The notes: generated by a model not told the origin, from the sequence alone. A stretch of DNA of 5,650 nucleotides from UBA9732 sp963621975 (GCA_963621975.1 CAVFGI010000034.1:1-5650); one strand, 5' to 3'. Positions 1 to 5,564 are shown, numbered from the stretch's first letter. Program-made: numbers and translations.

Positions 1-89
1 GAGATTTAACTCACAGCACACAAGCATTTAGCGCAACAGTTGGAGCTTCAATCTCTGTCATGGAAGTTGATTGGAAGAATCTATTTTAA
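1..89 (+). CDS. 3' end of an upstream gene, probably an outer-membrane beta-barrel protein (partial)
   Basis: An open frame enters from the left edge (first full codon at 3) and stops at TAA 87-89, giving 28 visible residues. The tail contains AFSATVGASISVMEV and ends in DWKNLF. Alternating polar and hydrophobic residues with a C-terminal Phe are what the last strand of an outer-membrane beta-barrel, the part recognised by the BAM insertion machinery, usually looks like. The next gene, also a secreted barrel, starts 14 bp later, so the two are probably one transcription unit. The rest of the protein is outside the window, so its family cannot be named. A short open frame arising by chance is possible, but the residue pattern and spacing favour a real gene end. 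Confidence 0.6.
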   Translation, partial: DLTHSTQAFSATVGASISVMEVDWKNLF

Positions 90-103
90 TAATTTCTAGC
101 ACA

Positions 104-1771
104 ATGAAAAGAATTATTTTTTCTTTATTGTTATTAATTATAACTGTCTCCTGCCTGTTTTCTTGGCAGGAGACTTATTCTGAGGAAAGCGTACAATTTC
201 AGCAAATGAAGGCGTTTTCACGTATTTTGGGTACTTCAATCCCCACGCCAACGGCACCTATCACAGGAAGCCAGATGCTTCTTTTCTTGCAAAGACTTCC
301 ATCTGAAAAGTTAGATGAAGACGCACGTCAGCAGTTTAATGCTTTGGTTGATAGCCTCACAAAGCCCCAGATTTTACTCTCTTGGGAGCCCGATGTCCTT
401 ATGAATCTTAATGTTTCTGTCAATCCGCAAGGATTTTTCCATATTAACGAAGAAACTCCAATGGATGACTGGGTATATCAATACAAAGACTGGTTTGCAA
501 TGCTAAACACAGGGGCAGAAATTTGGTTTGGCAAAAATGCCTTTGCAGTGACTGATTTCAACTTCACGCTGAAAAAAGAAGGTTACGAATACGGAAAGCT
601 TTTCTGGAATAGACTTTACGGTATTGCTGATGTTGAGCTTGCTTTTCCAAGTAAAGCCTATATGTCAATTGGAACAGACAGCTTAAATCTTATTCTTGGA
701 CGCGATAAACTTTCGGCCGGAAACGGGGTGTCTGGAAATTTAATTTTAGGGAACAATCATTGGTGGAAAGACTTTGTAAAACTAAGTATTGCCAAGATGC
801 CTCTTTCTTATGATTTCTCAATTATCGCTTTTGACAAAAACTCAGATTACAATAAAGATCCTCTTGATTTGGCATTCTTTGATTTAAACTCAGAGCACAG
901 GATTGTTATAATTCATAGATTTTCAATGGCACCTTGGAAGTGGTTTAACTTCTCTGTTAGTGAAGGGGCTCTTCAGTATGGGGATAATATTTTGTCTGAT
1001 TTAAGACTCTTAAACCCCTTTATGATGATTCATGGAACTGATGTTTATATCTATGGAAACCAAAATAACTTCTTTGGTTTTGAACTGCAGTTTTTGCCAA
1101 TTGATGGCCTAGAATTGAACTTTGGTGCAATTTTTGACCAAATTCAAGTCTCCACAGAGCTTGATTCTGGAAAGCCTAAGGAAAATTCAGCTCCAAATGC
1201 TAATGGGTTTATGCTCAATGCGTTGTACAGTTTTGCTCTAAAAAAAGGTGTTGCAACAGTTTATGCAGAAGCTGTTTATACTTCACCTTGTCTTTATCTA
1301 AAGAATAAAGTAGGAAACTATGATTACTGGCATACAAACCTGATTGTTGGAAACAATCTTTGGGATGATGGGAACAGTGATCTATCATATTTGGGGTACA
1401 AATATGGGCCAGATACAATTGCTATTGCTCTTGGTGGCAATTACAGCAGGCTGGATGGATTTAAATATGGCTTTGATATTCTCTTTAAGGCACATGGCGA
1501 GCATGGCATAAGAAACAGAGAAAACCAGCATGATTCTGTTGAATTGGGTCCTGAGCATTTCTATGATGTTTCTCCAACTTATACTAAAGGAGTTACCTTG
1601 CCAGAATATAGGTTAGTGATATCGGGATATGTGGATATTGCTATCCTGAGTTGGATGGATTTCTTTGGCAATGTGGCGTTCGTGCGGGATTGGAATCACA
1701 ATAACGTGATTGGTGAAGATTTCTTTGATGTTCAAATGGCTGTGGGTTTTAAGATCCACACGCCCCTGTGA
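104..1771 (+). CDS. Secreted outer-membrane beta-barrel protein, Wzi-like (capsule-assembly family resemblance)
   Basis: This gene encodes 555 residues from ATG 104. The N-terminus (MKRIIFSLLLLIITVSC) is a clear signal peptide; Cys17 follows T-V-S, a loose spirochaete-style lipobox, so cleavage by either signal peptidase is possible. The mature protein is rich in aromatic residues and alternating strands, as in an outer-membrane barrel. Three stretches resemble the Wzi capsule-assembly family: GRDKLSAGNGVSGNLILGNN from about residue 199, an HR pair at 271-272 leading to S286-E287-G288, and L303-N-P-F followed by H310. Wzi proteins help anchor or assemble surface polysaccharide; that role here is inferred. 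A TTG at 71 would extend the frame by 11 residues and overlap the upstream gene, with a possible GGAAG at 62-66. I prefer ATG 104 because it gives a normal signal peptide, although it lacks an obvious ribosome binding site, which suggests translational coupling. The last residue is Leu rather than the usual Phe or Trp. Confidence 0.85.
   Translation: MKRIIFSLLLLIITVSCLFSWQETYSEESVQFQQMKAFSRILGTSIPTPTAPITGSQMLLFLQRLPSEKLDEDARQQFNALVDSLTKPQILLSWEPDVLMNLNVSVNPQGFFHINEETPMDDWVYQYKDWFAMLNTGAEIWFGKNAFAVTDFNFTLKKEGYEYGKLFWNRLYGIADVELAFPSKAYMSIGTDSLNLILGRDKLSAGNGVSGNLILGNNHWWKDFVKLSIAKMPLSYDFSIIAFDKNSDYNKDPLDLAFFDLNSEHRIVIIHRFSMAPWKWFNFSVSEGALQYGDNILSDLRLLNPFMMIHGTDVYIYGNQNNFFGFELQFLPIDGLELNFGAIFDQIQVSTELDSGKPKENSAPNANGFMLNALYSFALKKGVATVYAEAVYTSPCLYLKNKVGNYDYWHTNLIVGNNLWDDGNSDLSYLGYKYGPDTIAIALGGNYSRLDGFKYGFDILFKAHGEHGIRNRENQHDSVELGPEHFYDVSPTYTKGVTLPEYRLVISGYVDIAILSWMDFFGNVAFVRDWNHNNVIGEDFFDVQMAVGFKIHTPL
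146..174. repeat. Perfect 10-bp inverted repeat (stem-loop) inside the signal-peptide codons
   Basis: GTCTCCTGCC at 146-155 is mirrored exactly by GGCAGGAGAC at 165-174, with a 9-nt loop between. The stem is GC-rich in an otherwise very AT-rich stretch and starts 42 nt after the proposed ATG at 104. It is followed by TTATTCTGAG, not a T-run, so it is not a standard intrinsic terminator on the plus strand, and the minus-strand side lacks a T-run as well. It could slow translation or act as a partial terminator or processing site for the upstream gene; its function is unknown. Confidence 0.7.
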
Positions 1772-1785
1772 ATATAGAGATCAAA

Positions 1786-2175
1786 TTATTCGTAGATTTT
1801 TTCGTTGGCAGGAATCCCTAGATGCTTGCAAATGGCGTTGAATGTTTCCTTGCTTATGTCGTGCTCTACGTTGCAGGCATCTTCTAGTGCGGTTTCCTTG
1901 GAGACGCCAATGCTCATGAAGAATTTTGAGAGGACTTTGTGGCGGGTGTAGATGCGTGTTGCTATTTCAAGGCCTTTTTCTGTGAGGGTGATGAGGCCGT
2001 CTGCGTCCATTGTAATGTAGCCATTTTCTCTTAGACGTCTTGTTGCATAGCTGACGCTTGGTTTTGTGACGCCAAGTAGGGTAGCTATGTCAATTGAGCG
2101 TATATATCCGTGTTCTTCTTTCATCATAAGCATTGCTTCAAGATAGTCCTCGGAAGCTTTTCTAATTTTCATCAT
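1786..2175 (-). CDS. DtxR/MntR-family metal-dependent transcriptional repressor, likely iron-responsive regulator of the feo operon
   Basis: This gene encodes a 129-residue cytoplasmic DNA-binding protein. Residues 1-62 form the winged helix-turn-helix (SIDIATLLGVTKPSVSYATR, 27-46, is the HTH). Residues 63-129 form the dimerisation and metal-binding domain with T77-R-H79 and C101-N-V-E104-H105. The length matches MntR-type proteins; the C-terminal SH3-like domain of DtxR/IdeR is absent. Aligning by eye, D10, E13, H79, E104 and H105 match MntR ligands D8, E11, H77, E102 and H103, while MntR E99 is replaced by C101, the residue DtxR uses (C102). The start at 2175 has a good ribosome binding site, GGGAGA on the minus strand (2184-2189), 8 nt upstream; a second ATG follows immediately. 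It is divergent from feoA across 194 bp holding candidate operators, so control of feo is the natural inference. The metal (iron or manganese) cannot be settled from sequence. Confidence 0.92.
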   Translation of the reverse strand: MMKIRKASEDYLEAMLMMKEEHGYIRSIDIATLLGVTKPSVSYATRRLRENGYITMDADGLITLTEKGLEIATRIYTRHKVLSKFFMSIGVSKETALEDACNVEHDISKETFNAICKHLGIPANEKIYE

Positions 2176-2197
2176 GGCTTTTATCTCCCATGGAGGC

Positions 2198-2218
2198 TTT
2201 ACAATTTTTTGTTGTAAA
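2198..2218. promoter_or_regulatory. 21-bp dyad in the 5' leader or promoter region of the regulator gene
   Basis: TTTACAA at 2198-2204 and TTGTAAA at 2212-2218 form a perfect 7-bp inverted repeat around a 7-nt T-rich spacer. It lies just upstream of the regulator's ribosome binding site on the minus strand. A weak -10-like TTTATA on that strand at 2234-2229 would put the transcription start just beside it, but I find no convincing -35. It could be an operator for autoregulation or for another factor. It does not match the GTTAG-type boxes near feoA, so a different protein, or chance in AT-rich DNA, is possible. Confidence 0.35.
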
Positions 2219-2277
2219 TCCTTCTAGGTATAAAAATCGCTTATTTCAGAAAAAAAATCAATTGTTTGGTTAACATC

Positions 2278-2306
2278 TTGACGTTATTAGTTAGAGTTAT
2301 TAAACT
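2278..2306 (+). promoter_or_regulatory. Candidate sigma-70-type promoter for the feo operon
   Basis: TTGACG at 2278-2283 matches the -35 consensus in five of six positions. TAAACT at 2301-2306, after a 17-bp spacer, matches the -10 consensus TATAAT in four of six. This predicts a transcription start near 2313 and a leader of about 57 nt before ATG 2370. An A-tract at 2250-2257 lies upstream. The -10 region overlaps the first candidate operator box, as expected for a promoter blocked by a metal-loaded repressor. The assignment is by consensus and position only. Confidence 0.5.
2290..2305. promoter_or_regulatory. Candidate metalloregulator operator, box 1 (imperfect)
   Basis: GTTAG-N6-TAAAC is a degenerate version of the cleaner box 34 bp downstream. 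The left half is identical; in the right half only the outer AAC keeps the symmetry. It covers the promoter spacer and most of the -10 element, so binding here would block RNA polymerase. The likely ligand is the divergently encoded DtxR/MntR-family protein. Confidence 0.4.
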
Positions 2307-2323
2307 TGCCGGTGTTCATGAAG

Positions 2324-2339
2324 GTTAGTTAAATCTAAC
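2324..2339. promoter_or_regulatory. Candidate metalloregulator operator, box 2 (GTTAG-N6-CTAAC)
   Basis: GTTAG at 2324-2328 and CTAAC at 2335-2339 are perfect inverted half-sites separated by TTAAAT. The half-sites resemble the TTAGGTTAG/CTAACCTAA halves of the known DtxR/IdeR iron box. The site lies about 11 bp downstream of the predicted transcription start and 17 nt before the feoA ribosome binding site, a position suited to repression. Its placement between the regulator gene and feoA supports the assignment; no binding data are available here. Confidence 0.5.
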
Positions 2340-2356
2340 TCTTTTGTGGAGACTTT

Positions 2357-2362
2357 AGGAGA
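2357..2362 (+). promoter_or_regulatory. Ribosome binding site that fixes the feoA1 start
   Basis: AGGAGA sits 7 nt before ATG 2370. An in-frame GTG at 2346 would add eight residues but would place this strong site inside the coding region, and those residues are not expected in FeoA. The ATG at 2370 is therefore the better start. Confidence 0.8.
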
Positions 2363-2369
2363 AGCAAAA

Positions 2370-2582
2370 ATGATGCCACTTACATTAGCCAATGCCGGAG
2401 AAGAAAACATAATTCTTAAGGTTGGAGGAAATAATGAAGTTAAAAGGCACCTTGAGGACTTGGGTTTTGTTGCAGGAGCAAATGTTACTGTTGTGTCCTC
2501 ATTGAGCGGAAATTTGATTGTTAATGTTAAAGATTCTCGTGTGGCCATAAGTAAAGAAATGGCTGGCAAGATAATGGTTTGA
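2370..2582 (+). CDS. feoA: FeoA family protein, first copy (SH3-like accessory protein of ferrous iron transport)
   Basis: This gene encodes 70 residues, the usual size for FeoA. FeoA proteins are small cytoplasmic SH3-like beta-barrels that work with FeoB in Fe(II) uptake, probably by contacting its cytoplasmic G-domain region. Recognisable family features are the glycine pair before NNEVKRHLEDLGF, V-x-G-A-N-V-T-V-V, the GNLIVNVKDSRVAIS core, and the end MAGKIMV. It is first in the operon, downstream of the candidate promoter and operators, and 66 bp before a second, clearly different FeoA. The sequence resembles the first of the paired FeoA proteins seen in clostridial feo operons. The gap to the second copy contains a palindrome that may alter the ratio of the products. 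Confidence 0.92.
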   Translation: MMPLTLANAGEENIILKVGGNNEVKRHLEDLGFVAGANVTVVSSLSGNLIVNVKDSRVAISKEMAGKIMV

Positions 2583-2603
2583 GAGGGTTTTGCAAAAGCC
2601 TCT
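2582..2603. repeat. Interrupted palindrome (stem-loop) between the two feoA genes; possible attenuator or processing site
   Basis: AGAGG at 2582-2586 pairs with CCTCT at 2599-2603, and TTTT at 2588-2591 pairs with AAAA at 2594-2597. One G/G mismatch (2587 against 2598) separates the two stem parts and the tip is GC. The element begins at the last base of the feoA1 stop codon. What follows (TGATTCTTTAAAAAC) is only a weak T-run, so a full terminator is unlikely. Partial termination, 3'-end protection of the feoA1 message or an RNase site is more plausible. Confidence 0.5.
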
Positions 2604-2648
2604 TGATTCTTTAAAAACAAAAATAAAGCTATAAGGAGCATTATTAAT

Positions 2649-2870
2649 ATGAAGACACTGAAAGAAGCTAGAATTGGCGATACGGTTAAGGTCGTCAAAC
2701 TCCATGGTGAAGGCGCTGTCAAGAAGAGAATTATGGACATGGGAATCACTCGTGGTGTTGAGATTTATGTCAGAAAAGTTGCCCCTCTTGGAGATCCAAT
2801 TGAGGTTACTGTCAGAGGTTATGAGCTTTCATTGCGCAAAGAAGACGCAACAATGATTGAGATTGAGTAG
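2649..2870 (+). CDS. feoA: FeoA family protein, second copy
   Basis: This gene encodes 73 residues. It is a second SH3-like FeoA, presumably a cytoplasmic partner of FeoB. Diagnostic stretches are the N-terminal MKTLKEARIGDTVKV, RIMDMGITRG in the middle, APLGDPIEVTVRGYELSLR, and the acidic end. This pattern is the classic FeoA signature and is quite different from the first copy, so the two are probably specialised paralogues and not a recent duplication. AAGGAG at 2633-2638 lies 10 nt before ATG 2649. The stop codon is 25 bp before the feoB start, consistent with one polycistronic message. Whether both FeoA proteins bind the same FeoB surface cannot be read from sequence. Confidence 0.95.
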   Translation: MKTLKEARIGDTVKVVKLHGEGAVKKRIMDMGITRGVEIYVRKVAPLGDPIEVTVRGYELSLRKEDATMIEIE

Positions 2871-2886
2871 AGAATTAAATCTAATT

Positions 2887-2891
2887 GGAGA
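2887..2891 (+). promoter_or_regulatory. Ribosome binding site that fixes the feoB start
   Basis: GGAGA lies 4 nt before ATG 2896. A TTG at 2857 in the same frame would overlap the end of the second feoA and add 13 residues before the conserved IRIALAGNPNSGKTT start of the G domain, so ATG 2896 is preferred. Confidence 0.7.
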
Positions 2892-2895
2892 ATAT

Positions 2896-5400
2896 ATGTC
2901 AGAAATTAGAATTGCATTAGCAGGAAACCCAAACAGTGGTAAAACTACATTGTTTAATAGTTTGACTGGTTCCAATCAATTTGTTGGAAACTGGCCAGGG
3001 GTTACAGTTGAGAAGAAGGAAGGAAAGCTTAAGAAGCATGACGGAGTAGTCATAACAGACCTTCCTGGTATTTATTCACTCTCTCCATATACATTGGAAG
3101 AAGTTGTTGCAAGAAACTATCTTATTGAAGAGCGCCCAGATGCAATCCTCAATATTGTAGATGGTACAAACCTTGAAAGAAACCTTTATCTTACAACTCA
3201 GCTTACTGAGCTTGGTATTCCAGTAGTTGTAGCAATCAACATGATGGACGTTGTAAGAAAGAATGGCGATAAGATTAACATTCCTGAGCTTTCTAGAGAA
3301 CTTGGATGCAAGGTTGTTGAGATATCGGCACTCAAGGAAGAAGGTGTTATGGCTGCGGCAGAAGAGGCAATTAAGGCAGCTGAGGGAACAAAAACAATTC
3401 CAATGCACACATTCTCTGGTGTTGTAGAACACGCTTTGGCCCACATTGAAGAGGCAGCTCTCCATGATATGCCACAGGAACAGCAGCGCTGGTATTGCAT
3501 CAAGATTTTTGAAAGAGATTCAAAGGTCCTTGAGAAGCTTAACATTAAGCCTGAAATCTTGTCCCACATTGAGCAAGACATCAAAGCAGCTGAAAAAGAG
3601 CTTGACGACGACGCAGAGAGCATCATCACCAACGAGAGATATGTTTACATTGCTTCTCTCATGAAAGGATGCTACAAGAAAAAGAATCTTGGCAAGGAAT
3701 CTACATCCGACAAGATTGACCGTGTTGTCACAAACCGATGGTTAGGACTCCCTATTTTTGCTGCTGTCATGTTCTTGGTTTATTACATTGCAATGGTAAC
3801 TGTTGGTGCTGCGGCAACTGACTGGGCAAATGATGGCCTATTTGGCGATGGTTGGCATCTTTTAGGCATTGGATCTAAGCAATACGAAGCTGCTGCAGAA
3901 GAGTATGGCTATACAGATCAGATTATTTCTGCTTTCAATGATGAGTATGGTTCAGACGAGATTGCTTCTGCTATTGACCTTGAATCTGAAGACTATTCGG
4001 AGGATGCAGCAAAGACAGCTTTGGAGACATTGGTAAAGAACACTCCAGCTAACGCTTCAGTGACTTACGAAGTTGAAGATGAAGAAACTTTGGCTGTTGA
4101 AAAGTTCCCAGATACAAAGAAAGAGGATCTTGTCTCAGCTGTTGAGCAGTATCTTAATATAGAATACAAAGAAGGTTATGGTGCTCCAGATACATCTACT
4201 TATGGTGTATGGGTTCCTGGTATTCCTGTTCTTGTTTCCTCTGGCCTTGAGGCTGTAGGTGCTGCAGATTGGCTTTCTGGACTTATCAATGACGGTATTG
4301 TTGCTGGTGTTGGTGCTGTTCTTGGTTTTGTTCCACAAATGCTTGTTTTGTTCCTTTTGCTTGCTTTCCTTGAAGCTTGCGGATACATGGCAAGAATTGC
4401 ATTTGTTCTTGATAGAATCTTTAGAAAGTTTGGTCTTTCCGGAAAGTCTTTCATTCCAATGCTTGTTGGTGTTGGTTGCGGTGTTCCTGGTATTATGGCA
4501 TCCAGAACAATTGAGAACGAAAGAGATAGAAGAATGACAATTATGACAACCACATTTATTCCTTGTGGTGCTAAGGTTCCTTTTATTGCCATGATTGCTG
4601 GTGCTATCTTTGGTGGATCTGCAATAGTTGCAACAAGTGCATACTTCATTGGTATGGCAGCAATTATCGTCTCTGGTATCATGCTTAAGAAGACCAAAAT
4701 GTTTGCTGGGGATCCTGCTCCATTTGTTATGGAACTTCCTGCATACCACTGGCCGACACTTAAGAACGTGCTTCGTTCAATGTGGGAAAGAGGCTGGTCA
4801 TTTATTAAGAAAGCTGGAACAATCATTCTTCTTTCAACAATTCTTGTTTGGTTTACAACATACTTTGGTGTTGTTGATGGCTCATTCAGAATGCTTTCTG
4901 AAGAAGAGATTGACTACTCAATCCTTGCTTTCATTGGTAACTTGATTGCTTGGATTTTCAAACCTCTTGGTTGGGGAACATGGCAAGCAGCAGTTGCTTC
5001 TATCACAGGTCTTGTTGCTAAGGAAAACATTGTTGGCACAATGGGTATTCTTTACGGTGCATCTGGTGATGTTTACGGAACTCTTGCTTCTGTATTCAAC
5101 GGTGTTACAGGCTATTCTTTCTTGGTATTCAACCTTCTTTGTGCTCCTTGTTTTGCAGCTATTGGTGCTATGAAGAGAGAAATGAATAACAAGAAATGGA
5201 CATGGTTTGCAATTGGTTATCAATGTGGTTTCGCTTACGTGATTGCCTTTATGATTAACCAGTTTGGTAGCTTGTTCATGGGTTGTGGAAATGTCTTTGG
5301 TGTGATTGTTGCACTAGCTCTTCTTGCTGGCATGATCTACATGTTGGTAAGACCTTATAAGGAAGCTACAACACTTACAAAGAATGTTAAGGTTAACTAA
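2896..5400 (+). CDS. feoB: FeoB, GTPase-coupled ferrous iron transporter of the inner membrane
   Basis: This gene encodes 834 residues. The N-terminal G domain has all GTPase motifs: G1 GNPNSGKT (10-17), G2 threonine T37 within WPGVTVEKKEG, G3 DLPG (55-58), G4 NMMD (115-118) and G5 SALK (144-147). N13 aligns with the P-loop Asn that binds the activating potassium ion in studied FeoB proteins. A helical linker to about residue 280 follows, then the membrane domain: TM1 near 285-305, the first Gate region from 466 with GCGVPGIMASRT (C528), CGAKVP (C557), a helix near 640-660, CAPC (C749, C752), and a final helix before the C-terminus. Between TM1 and the Gate is an acidic insertion, about residues 325-437, making the protein longer than the 773-residue E. 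coli FeoB. It moves Fe(II) into the cytoplasm. It lies 25 bp after the second feoA and 2 bp before a Cys-rich ORF. Motif wording resembles clostridial FeoB. Confidence 0.97.
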   Translation: MSEIRIALAGNPNSGKTTLFNSLTGSNQFVGNWPGVTVEKKEGKLKKHDGVVITDLPGIYSLSPYTLEEVVARNYLIEERPDAILNIVDGTNLERNLYLTTQLTELGIPVVVAINMMDVVRKNGDKINIPELSRELGCKVVEISALKEEGVMAAAEEAIKAAEGTKTIPMHTFSGVVEHALAHIEEAALHDMPQEQQRWYCIKIFERDSKVLEKLNIKPEILSHIEQDIKAAEKELDDDAESIITNERYVYIASLMKGCYKKKNLGKESTSDKIDRVVTNRWLGLPIFAAVMFLVYYIAMVTVGAAATDWANDGLFGDGWHLLGIGSKQYEAAAEEYGYTDQIISAFNDEYGSDEIASAIDLESEDYSEDAAKTALETLVKNTPANASVTYEVEDEETLAVEKFPDTKKEDLVSAVEQYLNIEYKEGYGAPDTSTYGVWVPGIPVLVSSGLEAVGAADWLSGLINDGIVAGVGAVLGFVPQMLVLFLLLAFLEACGYMARIAFVLDRIFRKFGLSGKSFIPMLVGVGCGVPGIMASRTIENERDRRMTIMTTTFIPCGAKVPFIAMIAGAIFGGSAIVATSAYFIGMAAIIVSGIMLKKTKMFAGDPAPFVMELPAYHWPTLKNVLRSMWERGWSFIKKAGTIILLSTILVWFTTYFGVVDGSFRMLSEEEIDYSILAFIGNLIAWIFKPLGWGTWQAAVASITGLVAKENIVGTMGILYGASGDVYGTLASVFNGVTGYSFLVFNLLCAPCFAAIGAMKREMNNKKWTWFAIGYQCGFAYVIAFMINQFGSLFMGCGNVFGVIVALALLAGMIYMLVRPYKEATTLTKNVKVN

Positions 5401-5402
5401 AA

Positions 5403-5564
5403 ATGGGTACTATTCTTGTTGTTCTTATTATACTAGCTATAGTGGCTTTGGCGATATTTTCTATTGTTAAAGATAAGAAGAACGGGAAATCTACTTGTGG
5501 CAATAATTGTTGCAAGTGTCCTATGAGTGGCCAATGTCACAATTATAACAAAAATAAAAAGTAA
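5403..5564 (+). CDS. FeoB-associated Cys-rich membrane protein (53 aa)
   Basis: This small gene starts at ATG 5403, 2 bp after the feoB stop, and ends with TAA 5562-5564. Residues 2-22 are one hydrophobic helix (GTILVVLIILAIVALAIFS plus IV), followed by a basic stretch KDKKNGK and a cysteine cluster C32-x3-C36-C37-x-C39-x5-C45. The basic residues after the helix suggest that the Cys cluster faces the cytoplasm. Size, layout and position fit the FeoB-associated Cys-rich protein family found beside feoB in many anaerobes; its role is not established, and iron binding or hand-off is the usual guess. The ribosome binding site is weak (AAGG at 5389-5392, 10 nt upstream), so translation is probably coupled to feoB. 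The operon terminator follows 27 bp later, which supports its being the last gene. Confidence 0.88.
   Translation: MGTILVVLIILAIVALAIFSIVKDKKNGKSTCGNNCCKCPMSGQCHNYNKNKK

Noticed and set aside
71..103. TTG-initiated extension of the barrel gene by 11 residues
   Set aside because: It would overlap the upstream gene and put MEESILIISST before a normal signal peptide; ATG 104 gives the expected N-terminus. Not fully excluded, because ATG 104 lacks a clear ribosome binding site.
1215..1418. 67-residue minus-strand frame inside the barrel gene
   Set aside because: There is no family resemblance and no start context; it is fully covered by a convincing gene on the plus strand.
164..1813. Shared 9-mer TTGGCAGGA in the stem at 163-171 and in the regulator gene at 1805-1813
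   Set aside because: Too short, and found within two coding regions; consistent with chance.
2318..2332. Tiny leader ORF (ATG AAG GTT AGT TAA) upstream of feoA1
   Set aside because: Only four codons, no ribosome binding site, and it overlaps the candidate operator.
2307..2369. Riboswitch in the feo leader
   Set aside because: The predicted leader is only about 57 nt with no stable multi-stem fold visible; the dyads fit protein operators better.
2300..2749. 149-residue minus-strand frame opposite the feoA genes
   Set aside because: It crosses the feo promoter region and both feoA genes, which are strongly recognisable on the plus strand; it is a shadow frame.
4135..4826. Long open frames on the minus strand opposite feoB (204 and 208 residues)
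   Set aside because: They lie wholly inside feoB, have low-complexity compositions typical of the complement of a biased coding sequence, and have no recognisable motifs.
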